This document shows positions 46,335 to 53,647 of a DNA stretch of 64,000 nucleotides, in pieces (within the stretch, counting starts at the first letter, position 1; the number at the start of each line of letters is the position of its first letter). The stretch comes from an uncultured Paracoccaceae bacterium (GTDB lineage Bacteria; Pseudomonadota; Alphaproteobacteria; Rhodobacterales; Rhodobacteraceae), in assembly GCA_947495795.1 (NCBI GenBank), contig CANMAI010000008.1:186001-250000 (forward strand). The letters are read 5' to 3'. The position numbers and the translations under genes were made by a program. The notes below the pieces were generated by a model. The model made no database searches. It was not told where the DNA came from and was given only the letters and a program-made list of their open reading frames with translations.

Positions 46335-47275
46335 GTTCTGCCCGATCCGCACATATACTGCACCTCGGCGTTCTGGGTCTGCTTTTCGCAGCTTTCTTTC
46401 TGCTGCCCGCCTATCATCAGGGAAACCTTGCGCGGATCCTTGTACTGGCGGTCTATGCGATGGGGTACAACCTGCTATTCGGCTACACAGGCCTCCTCAG
46501 TCTGGGCCACGCAGTCTTTTTCGCCGCCGGAATGTACGGGTTGGGATTGGCGATGCATTTGGGCGGAGCCACTCCTGCCCCTGCTTTTCTGGCAGGTATG
46601 ATCGCTGCGCTTCTAGTGGCCGGTGTGATTGGATCGCTGGCTCTGCGCACAGTGGGTGTCGCTTTTATGATCGTCACACTTATGTTTGCTCAGGCCGGGT
46701 ATCTCACCATCCTCTATTTTGGTACCTACACCCGGGGTGACGAAGGGTTCGTGATCCCACAAACCGCCCGTGCACTCTGGGGCTTCGATCTTACCGATCC
46801 AACGAACCGCTACTTCGCCGCATTGATCCTCTTTGCCGTCGTTCTTCTCTTTATCGGTTGGTTGGTGAACACATCGTTCGGGCGTTCCCTAATAGCTATC
46901 CGCGAAAACGAAGAGCGGGCCCGGATGCTTGGATACGATGTTCAGCGGGCAAAATGGATCGCGGTCACTCTTTCGGGCCTGCTTTCAGGCATGTCTGGCG
47001 CTGCATATGCTCTTCTATTCGGTTATGCCGGGGCCACATTTGCATCCGTTCAATACTCGATCCTGCCACTTCTCTGGGTACTTCTTGGCGGAGCGGGGAC
47101 CACAATCGGGCCACTGGTTGGTACCATATTCATGTTCTACCTTATTGATTTTGCGAGCGAAGTCACAAGTGCCTACATGCTTGTCGCCGGGGTTGCATTT
47201 GTGCTTCTCACCCTGTTCGCCCCCACGGGCATTGCCGGAGAGTTGCGGCGCAGAGCTTTGCCATGGCTGCCGTGA
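46331..47275 (+). CDS. ABC transporter permease, LivM type
   Basis: 314 residues. NLLFGYTGLLSLGHAVFFAAGMYGLG is the LivM signature, and IRENEERARMLGYDVQRAKWIAVTLSGLLSGMSGAAYAL the loop that contacts the ATPases. Partner of the LivH-type subunit. Four-base overlap upstream; the following ATPase gene begins inside its last codons. Confidence 0.95.
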   Translation: MSSARSAHILHLGVLGLLFAAFFLLPAYHQGNLARILVLAVYAMGYNLLFGYTGLLSLGHAVFFAAGMYGLGLAMHLGGATPAPAFLAGMIAALLVAGVIGSLALRTVGVAFMIVTLMFAQAGYLTILYFGTYTRGDEGFVIPQTARALWGFDLTDPTNRYFAALILFAVVLLFIGWLVNTSFGRSLIAIRENEERARMLGYDVQRAKWIAVTLSGLLSGMSGAAYALLFGYAGATFASVQYSILPLLWVLLGGAGTTIGPLVGTIFMFYLIDFASEVTSAYMLVAGVAFVLLTLFAPTGIAGELRRRALPWLP

Positions 47276-47985
47276 TGCTGCTTGAAGCGGCGGGCCTCTC
47301 CAAATCCTTCGGCGGGCTGGATGCCGTGTGCGCTGTGGATTTCAAGCTGCCTCAAGGCCAAATCCGGGCTTTGATCGGACCAAACGGAGCAGGTAAATCG
47401 ACCTTCGTGGGGATGCTGTGCGGGCGGATACCTGCGAGTAAGGGTGAAATATCATTCGAAGGTCAGCGGATCACCGGCTGGCCTGCGCACCGCAGAATTC
47501 GGCTTGGCATGGCCTATACTTTCCAGATCACCTCCGTCTTTGGCGCTCTCAGCCTCTTTGAAAACGTAGCGCTTGCGGCACGGCGGGCGCATGGCGGAAA
47601 GGCTGCTAAGGTTGATGGGATCACTAAAGAAGTGCTGGAGAGGGTGGGCCTCGCTGATCGACTCCAACAGCAGGCGCGAGATCTCAGCTATGGCCATCAG
47701 CGTCTTCTGGAGATTGCCATGGGGCTGGCACAAACGCCCCGGCTTTTCATCCTTGATGAGCCGACTCAGGGGCTGGCTGAAAACGAGGTGGAAAGCTTCA
47801 AAACACTGATCCGCACACTTGGGCAGGATACTACCGTTCTGTTGATAGAGCACAATATGGACGTGGTGATGGAAACAGCGGATTACATCACTGTTCTGGA
47901 TCAGGGCAGGACGCTTGCGGAGGGCCCACCCGAAGCCATCCGCCAAAACGATGCCGTGCAAGCGGCGTATCTCGGAACCGGTTGA
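47263..47985 (+). CDS. ABC transporter ATPase, LivG type
   Basis: 240 residues from ATG 47263, or 236 from ATG 47275, which forms TGATG with the livM stop. Walker A GPNGAGKST, TFQITSVF Q-loop, signature LSYGHQRLLEIAMGL and Walker B LFILDEPTQGLAENE are intact. The LSYGHQ signature is the LivG type. Heterodimer partner of the LivF-type protein that follows. Confidence 0.94.
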   Translation: MAAVMLLEAAGLSKSFGGLDAVCAVDFKLPQGQIRALIGPNGAGKSTFVGMLCGRIPASKGEISFEGQRITGWPAHRRIRLGMAYTFQITSVFGALSLFENVALAARRAHGGKAAKVDGITKEVLERVGLADRLQQQARDLSYGHQRLLEIAMGLAQTPRLFILDEPTQGLAENEVESFKTLIRTLGQDTTVLLIEHNMDVVMETADYITVLDQGRTLAEGPPEAIRQNDAVQAAYLGTG

Positions 47986-48680
47986 TGCTGGATTTACGCG
48001 GTATTTCGACCGGCTACGGCAAGGCTCAGGTTCTCTTTGATGTCTCGTTCACCGTGAACCCCGGAGAAGTCGTCTGCCTTGTCGGGCGGAACGGCGCTGG
48101 CAAGACGACCATGATGAGGGCCATCATGGCTCTTCTGCCGCTTTGGCAGGGAGAGGTGGAAATAGGCGGCAAACCTGTCAGTAGCTTGCCCGCTCACTGT
48201 ATTGCGGCTGAGGGGCTGGGCTACATCCCGCAGGGCCGGAGGCTCTTCACGGAACTTACCGTGCAGCAGAACCTCGATATTGGGCTGATGGTGAGCGGTG
48301 GTGGAGAAGACATGCTAGCGCGGATTTTCGCTCTCTTTCCCCGCTTAGAGGAACGCCGCCTGCAACGCGCGGAAACGCTTTCAGGCGGCGAGCAGCAGAT
48401 GCTTGCCACGGCCCGCGCCCTCTGTACGAACCCAAGCACCCTGCTTCTTGATGAGCCCAGCGAGGGCCTTCAACCCTCGATGATCGCGCTCGTCCGAGAG
48501 GTCATCACGCGGATGCGCGCCGAAAATATGGGAGTGTTGCTGGTTGAACAACGGGTGGATACCATCCTTTCGATCGCAGACCGGGTTGTGTTTCTGGAGA
48601 ATGGGCGCATTGCCGAGACGGCAGATATTGCAACGCTCCGCGCCAAGCCAGAGCGACTAAACGGCTATCTCGGCGTTTGA
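47985..48680 (+). CDS. ABC transporter ATPase, LivF type
   Basis: 231 residues from ATG 47985, sharing a base with the livG stop (TGATG). Walker A GRNGAGKTT, GYIPQGRRLFTELTVQQNL, signature LSGGEQQMLATARAL and Walker B TLLLDEPSEGLQPSMI are all LivF-typical. Completes the five-component importer and is followed 44 bases on by the enamidase-like gene. Confidence 0.95.
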   Translation: MLDLRGISTGYGKAQVLFDVSFTVNPGEVVCLVGRNGAGKTTMMRAIMALLPLWQGEVEIGGKPVSSLPAHCIAAEGLGYIPQGRRLFTELTVQQNLDIGLMVSGGGEDMLARIFALFPRLEERRLQRAETLSGGEQQMLATARALCTNPSTLLLDEPSEGLQPSMIALVREVITRMRAENMGVLLVEQRVDTILSIADRVVFLENGRIAETADIATLRAKPERLNGYLGV

Positions 48681-48724
48681 CCTGCAAAGCGCCGTGAGGG
48701 GATTGATTGAAAGGAGAGTGGGTG

Positions 48725-49909
48725 ATGGCAGATAGGAAAATGGTGGTCCGCAATATCGGCCTGATGCTCTCTGGCAAAATGGAAGCCCCAATTCTGGATG
48801 CGGATTGCATTGTCGCCCAAGGCGGCAAGATCACAGGTTTTGGCGTTGAAAAAGATCTGGATTGCGAGGGGGCAGATACACTGGTCGACGCACAGGGCGT
48901 TACCCTCGCGCCCGGGCTGATTGATAGCCATGTGCATCCCGTTGTTGGTGATTACACTCCCCGGCAGCAACAGTTACACTGGATCGATTCCACACTGCAT
49001 GGTGGTGTTACAACACTGATTTCGGCAGGCGAAGTGCATATGCCAGGGCGCCCCAAGGATGTTGTCGGCCTCAAGGCAATGGCCATCGCCTCTCAGCGCT
49101 GGTACGAAAATTTTCGCCCCTCTGGCATGAAAGTTCATGCGGGTGCGCCTGTGATTGAACACGGGATGGTGGAAGAGGACTTCAAGGAGCTGGCCGATGC
49201 CGGGGTCAAGCTTCTCGGCGAGGTTGGCCTTGGCACGGTGAAGGACGGTAAGACAGCACAGCAAATGGTGGCGTGGGCCCGGAAATACGGGATCCAGAGC
49301 ACAATTCATACAGGCGGGCCGTCCATTCCCGGCTCCGGCCTGATTGATGCGGATATGGTGCTGGAAACCGGCACTGATGTAGTGGGCCATATCAATGGTG
49401 GGCATTCCGCGCTGCCGGATGATCAGATTGTCTGCCTTTGCGAAAACTGCAAAGCAGCCCTGGAAATCGTGCACAACGGCAATGAACGGGCTGCCTTGCT
49501 GACGCTGAACACCGCGCGGGAACTTGGTAAGCTCGATCAGGTAATCCTTGGTACAGATGGTCCGGCCGGCTCTGGCGTACAGCCTCTTGGGATACTCCGA
49601 ATGATTGCGATGCTTTCGAGCCTAGGGAACGTTCCAGCCGAGATTGCCTTTTGCTTCGGCAACGGCAACACGTCGCGCCAGCGAAAGCTTGATACTGGCT
49701 TGATCGAAGTGGGAATGTGCGCCGACTTTGTGCTGATGGATCAGGCGCAGCACGCGCCAGGCAAGACGATCCTCGAGTCTGTGCAGCTTGGCAATTTACC
49801 GGGCGTGGGGATGACCGTGATTGACGGCACCATTCGCTCACTCCGCAGCAGGAATACTCCACCGGCGATGCGTTTGCCGGAACTGGTGGAGGGGCAGTTT
49901 ACTGGCTGA
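48725..49909 (+). CDS. enamidase-like amidohydrolase
   Basis: 394 residues from ATG 48725, after AAAGGAGAG. Amidohydrolase motifs: metal-binding HxH in APGLIDSHVHPVVGDY, GEVGLGTVKDGKTAQQMV in the place of the bridging ligand, His in IQSTIHTGGPSIPGSG, HINGGHSALPD and Asp in ILGTDGPAGSGVQPLG. HTGGPSIPGS and GHINGG resemble enamidase of Eubacterium barkeri, which opens 6-oxo-1,4,5,6-tetrahydronicotinate to 2-formylglutarate and ammonia. The 6-hydroxynicotinate-reductase-like gene on the other strand supports this. Exact substrate unproven. Confidence 0.85.
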   Translation: MADRKMVVRNIGLMLSGKMEAPILDADCIVAQGGKITGFGVEKDLDCEGADTLVDAQGVTLAPGLIDSHVHPVVGDYTPRQQQLHWIDSTLHGGVTTLISAGEVHMPGRPKDVVGLKAMAIASQRWYENFRPSGMKVHAGAPVIEHGMVEEDFKELADAGVKLLGEVGLGTVKDGKTAQQMVAWARKYGIQSTIHTGGPSIPGSGLIDADMVLETGTDVVGHINGGHSALPDDQIVCLCENCKAALEIVHNGNERAALLTLNTARELGKLDQVILGTDGPAGSGVQPLGILRMIAMLSSLGNVPAEIAFCFGNGNTSRQRKLDTGLIEVGMCADFVLMDQAQHAPGKTILESVQLGNLPGVGMTVIDGTIRSLRSRNTPPAMRLPELVEGQFTG

Positions 49910-50183
49910 CCATAGCGTTTCGATTTTTGCTTGAGGTATTACGCTTTGCAAAGCGCGCTCGAGGGTCCGCGACAGGTACCGCTTTGAGCGGGTGGCTCAG
50001 CCAGAGAAGACAGGCAAACGGCAGTGGTACCCGCTGCGTCCTGGCGTTCTGCGGTGCGGATGTTTAGCTGATCGTCTCTCAAATCCGATCGCTCCGGGAA
50101 GGTTCGTCATGATCGGGCTTTTGATTAATCATTGAGTTCCAATCTAAATCGGCGCCGTCTGCTTCATGCCCCAAGAAACTCGC
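49910..50183. other. 274-base gap between convergent operon ends
   Basis: Between the enamidase stop and the stop of the last DUF1185 gene. A frame reading DRYRFERVAQPEKTGKRQWYPLRPG is open on the plus strand but matches no family I know and lacks a start. No clear terminator stem found. Confidence 0.4.
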
Positions 50184-50768
50184 CTAGCGCAGCCCATCCT
50201 CACCCTTGGCGTCTGCGTGCTCTAACCCGCCTACACGGGGCAAAGGGCGCCCACTATCGGTAACGGCAACAGCTACCATGATCTCGTTCGCGCGCGGGGC
50301 ATCGTTGAGCCGCACTTCGATACCATCAAAATGTGAGCGCACGTAGGCTGCATCTTTGTGGCCGAGAGGCACATCCAGCACCTGACCCGGCCCACCCATC
50401 TTCTTGGACGAGGGCACAAGGGCAGCCCCCTTCGCCACGGCCTTCCGGAGAGGGGCACCAAGTTTGGGGTGAAGGATCGCAGCTGCATGCTCAAGTTCGC
50501 CATTCTCGCCAACCATCGCGGCCTTGCCGAAGCTTTCGGCCGCATCCGGCGCTATACCTAAAGCCTGAACACACTTTGCGCCGAGAAGCGCGCCGAGCTC
50601 CGCGCCGATATCCATGAGCGGTTCCAGATCGTCCACATAGGTGCCCGCAAACGGGTTCGCGATCACCGCCGTCGCCACAGCCTTACGCGTGGCCGGAGAA
50701 ATGGTTTTGTCCGCCTCCTTGTGCGTCTCCTCAATCCACACGGCGATCTTCCGTATCTCGGCACTCAT
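50184..50768 (-). CDS. DUF1185 (amino acid synthesis family) protein, copy A
   Basis: 194 residues (MSAEIRKIAVWIEETHKEADKTISPATRKAVATAVIANPFAGTYVDDLEPLMDIG). The NPFAG motif near residue 38, LEHAAAILHPKLG, LVPSSKKMGGPGQVLDVPLGHKDAAYVRSHFD and a closing GLEHADAKGEDGLR define PF06684, a family named for amino acid synthesis without proven function. Last gene of the leftward catabolic operon; overlaps copy B by four bases. Its operon partners suggest an enzyme or subunit in N-heteroaromatic breakdown. Confidence 0.85.
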   Translation of the reverse strand: MSAEIRKIAVWIEETHKEADKTISPATRKAVATAVIANPFAGTYVDDLEPLMDIGAELGALLGAKCVQALGIAPDAAESFGKAAMVGENGELEHAAAILHPKLGAPLRKAVAKGAALVPSSKKMGGPGQVLDVPLGHKDAAYVRSHFDGIEVRLNDAPRANEIMVAVAVTDSGRPLPRVGGLEHADAKGEDGLR

Positions 50769-51349
50769 CGCAAACCATCCTCCCCTTTCACATCTTCGGC
50801 TCTCAACCCACCCGAACGATCATGAATCCGTGCCCCGGTTGTCATAACCAGAGCCACGATCAGTTCATCTGCACGAGGGCCATCGGGCACACCCACTTCC
50901 ATCGCATCGAAGTGGCCGCGTACATAGGAAGCGTTGATGTGGGTTATGGGAATATCGAGCCGTGCACCAACCGCACCCACTTTCTTTGAGGAGGGTACAA
51001 TCGCCTTCGCATCCCCCAGCACCTCGCGCATCGCATACCCCCCCGGCACATGCCAGAGCGCGCCGTGTTCCACCTCTCCAGCGGAGCCCACAATTGCACC
51101 TTTCCCGTAAGCGGCAACAAGAGAAGCATCACCACCAAGAATACCGACGAGGTCTTTTGCCATCCTGAGGCCAAGCGGCTTCAGGTCCTCCATGAAGCCT
51201 GCGATTTCGGGCTCATAGCGCCCTGCAAACGGGTTCTCCAGAACGGCAAGAAGTGCGGCTCGCACAAGGGGCTTTCTAGCCCGCGGACCACCCTCATGGT
51301 AGATCTCCTCCACAGCAGAAACAATTTTGCGCAAGATTGGTTCAGGCAT
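50765..51349 (-). CDS. DUF1185 (amino acid synthesis family) protein, copy B
   Basis: 194 residues from ATG 51349 (MPEPILRKIVSAVEEIYHEGGPRARKPLVRAALLAVLENPFAGRY). It aligns with copy A along its whole length: NPFAG, VEHGALWHVPGGYAMREVL, IVPSSKKVGAVGARLDIPITHINASYVRGHFDAMEV and the same ending VKGEDGLR. The two are diverged paralogues of equal size and could form a heteromer. The start lies eight bases inside the UPF0280 gene end. Confidence 0.85.
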   Translation of the reverse strand: MPEPILRKIVSAVEEIYHEGGPRARKPLVRAALLAVLENPFAGRYEPEIAGFMEDLKPLGLRMAKDLVGILGGDASLVAAYGKGAIVGSAGEVEHGALWHVPGGYAMREVLGDAKAIVPSSKKVGAVGARLDIPITHINASYVRGHFDAMEVGVPDGPRADELIVALVMTTGARIHDRSGGLRAEDVKGEDGLR

Positions 51350-52208
51350 GTAGCGGTACCTTCTTTGGAGGAAGACAAAGGGGCATTTCGAGCGTTTCGG
51401 CCTGTCCATTCAGAAAGAGAGCAGCGCCAGACACGCGACCTTTCCGGAGAAGGTAAATCGCCTCGGATCTGCCCTGCGCCAACGCCGCAGCGGTCTCTGA
51501 CGCCGCTAGTGGCCCGCATCCTGTCACAACACGGCGTGCGCCGAGATCACTGTCAGGATCCAGTTCTGCGGCCGGTTTTCGCCTGATATTCGGATGCCCC
51601 GGCACATCCACCTCATTTGCGATCAAAGTCGCCGATGCATCAGCAACCGCAGCATTCTTGGAGATCACGGTAACACTGTCTGCGATACCCAAAGAAAGGC
51701 TGCGCCCGCCACGCCCGCTGGTTGCAAGACCGCCACGTCCGACTGGAAGCTCTACCAAACCTTGCTCTCGACCGTCCAGATCCGAGATCAGAATGCGGCC
51801 GCTCTCGTGCTTTCCGACGAAAAAGGCAATATCACCACCATTGTTGACGAGTATCGTTCGGACTGCAAAAGCACCCATAACCACTTCAAGAACTTCGTCA
51901 GCAACAGCACCCGCAACGGCTGCCATGGGAGTTATGAAGTGGCGCCTTTCGTCACGTACCGCACCGCACATCCTTTGGGAAACGGGGCTCAGGCGGTGCA
52001 TCAAGCAATCTTGCAAGGGTTTTCGCAACACAGGAAGGTCCGCCGACAATTCAAAGAGAATGCTTTGAAAGCGCTCGAACGCTACGTCGAAAGCACGCGC
52101 GCGGTGATCAGGATTTTTGGGTGTAATGGAGAGTATCAGGTCAATCGGCCCATGCTGCAAGTGAAGCCGCTGACCATCTGGGAGGAGTCTTGCAACAGCA
52201 CTCTGCAT
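51342..52208 (-). CDS. UPF0280 family protein
   Basis: 288 residues. ITPMAAVAGAVADEVLEVVMG and ILVNNGGDIAFFV followed by GLATSGRGGRSLSLGIADSVTVISKNAAVADASATLIANEVD are the UPF0280 motifs, related in fold to the ApbE flavin transferases (NNGGDI and a TSG/DSVTV loop). Biochemical role unproven. It starts two bases after the reductase stop. As an ApbE relative it might modify the reductase or handle a flavin or ring substrate; this is inference. Confidence 0.85.
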   Translation of the reverse strand: MQSAVARLLPDGQRLHLQHGPIDLILSITPKNPDHRARAFDVAFERFQSILFELSADLPVLRKPLQDCLMHRLSPVSQRMCGAVRDERRHFITPMAAVAGAVADEVLEVVMGAFAVRTILVNNGGDIAFFVGKHESGRILISDLDGREQGLVELPVGRGGLATSGRGGRSLSLGIADSVTVISKNAAVADASATLIANEVDVPGHPNIRRKPAAELDPDSDLGARRVVTGCGPLAASETAAALAQGRSEAIYLLRKGRVSGAALFLNGQAETLEMPLCLPPKKVPLHA

Positions 52209-52210
52209 CG

Positions 52211-53647
52211 TTATCTACACCCGCTGGCAGGTTTCACATGCCGTACATCGTTGCTAAGCACGTCTTCCACGTCTTGAACATGCTCCAGATGGCCGCCGAG
52301 TTCAGCATAGTCTTTCCGCCGCATAGTAAACTCGATCGGGGCAACAAGTGCGGGAGTTGGAACATATCCGAACGCATTCTCTGGCGTTTCCAGAACGTCC
52401 ACCATCACTGTAATGCCTCCACCGGGCCAGACATAGGCATCCGCCCCGCCACACGTAACCCGCGTAAGCGCGGATTTTACGGAACGTGTGAGGCCAACCG
52501 GGTTCTCAGTAACACCAGCGCGGAGTGATCCTCCGGCGCCCCCCATGAAGAGGACAGAGCAAACAGAAGGCTCGCAGTTCTCAGCAACCCGGTCAACCGA
52601 TGTCTGAAGAGCTGGTGTCAAGGGTTCAGGCCGCAGGACCAGATCATCATCCAATTTGTAGTAGGCCCATTGCTCACCCGTGGTAGACACCATGAGAAGG
52701 CGCAGACCCGGCCATGCCACTTTCGGATCAATCTTCTTGATTAGCACAAGCGGGTCTTCGATATCTGTGCCGCCCCATGCAGTACCTGGCTCCGCCACCT
52801 GAAAGTATCGCCCGGGTGTGGAGCGTCTTCCGCGCACGCGGATACCTGCTGGCGGCATGTCAAGCTGCTTGCCTGCCTCATGCTCTGTCAGGACACCGGT
52901 GATATGGTCATCTACCACGATCACTTCATCCACATGACGCTGCCACTGCTTTGCAAACATCCCGATAGCAGCGGAGCCGCAGCCAACACGCATCAGGCGC
53001 TCCATTTCGCCATCAATCACCGGCGGCATGCCCGCTTGCACAATCACGCTGGCACCATCGTCAATCATCAGTTCTACAGCCTCGCGATTGCAGAGTTTCA
53101 ACAGGGCATCACACGTCTCACGTCCCTCGGCCTTGCTGCCGCCTGTGAGATGATCCACCCCACCAAGAGAAAGCATCTTGGAGCCGTACTCAGCCGTCAT
53201 CACATGGCCGACCGGTTCTCCACCAGCCCGCACAATCGCTGTTTCCTCGCCAATATGGCGATCCGTATCGATCTTCACTTTCACGCCGCAATAGCTGAAA
53301 ATACCCTCAGTCACGACCGTGACCATATCCACCCCGTCGATATCTTGTGAGACAATGAACGGCGCAGGCTTGTAATCCGGATAAGTAGTGCCCGCCCCAA
53401 CAGCAGTAACGAACGGGCGGGACGCGTGTACGAGATCGCCCTCCCAGTCCTCGCCAAGGAAAGATACGGCCTGCCCTCCAACTTCTATAGTTCTTTCAAT
53501 AATTGTCAGAGGATCAAGGCGAACGAGTTGGCCCGCATGATTGGCATATCGGTCGCATGCACCTGAACGGCCGTCGGCAATGTAGCACATAACCGGGCAA
53601 GCATCGCAGCGGATCTTCTCGATTGGCGTGTTCTCTCGATCAGCCAT
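52211..53647 (-). CDS. 6-hydroxynicotinate reductase-like iron-sulfur protein
   Basis: 478 residues. The N-terminus IRCDACPVMCYIADGRSGACDRY has four cysteines (CxxCxxxC...C) fit for a [4Fe-4S] cluster. The remainder (GEETAIVRAGGEPVGHVMTAEYGSKMLSLGGVDHLTGGS, GMPPVIDGEMERLMRVGCGSAAIGMFA, VIVVDDHITGVLTEHEAGK) resembles the reductase that converts 6-hydroxynicotinate to 6-oxotetrahydronicotinate, the substrate of enamidase. Electron donor unknown, probably ferredoxin. Overlaps the hydroxylase gene by eight bases and lies two bases from the UPF0280 gene. Confidence 0.85.
   Translation of the reverse strand: MADRENTPIEKIRCDACPVMCYIADGRSGACDRYANHAGQLVRLDPLTIIERTIEVGGQAVSFLGEDWEGDLVHASRPFVTAVGAGTTYPDYKPAPFIVSQDIDGVDMVTVVTEGIFSYCGVKVKIDTDRHIGEETAIVRAGGEPVGHVMTAEYGSKMLSLGGVDHLTGGSKAEGRETCDALLKLCNREAVELMIDDGASVIVQAGMPPVIDGEMERLMRVGCGSAAIGMFAKQWQRHVDEVIVVDDHITGVLTEHEAGKQLDMPPAGIRVRGRRSTPGRYFQVAEPGTAWGGTDIEDPLVLIKKIDPKVAWPGLRLLMVSTTGEQWAYYKLDDDLVLRPEPLTPALQTSVDRVAENCEPSVCSVLFMGGAGGSLRAGVTENPVGLTRSVKSALTRVTCGGADAYVWPGGGITVMVDVLETPENAFGYVPTPALVAPIEFTMRRKDYAELGGHLEHVQDVEDVLSNDVRHVKPASGCR

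Noticed and set aside
49980-50150. Possible gene fragment between the convergent catabolic operons
   Set aside because: An open stretch encodes RYRFERVAQPEKTG but has no start, no ribosome site and no recognised family.
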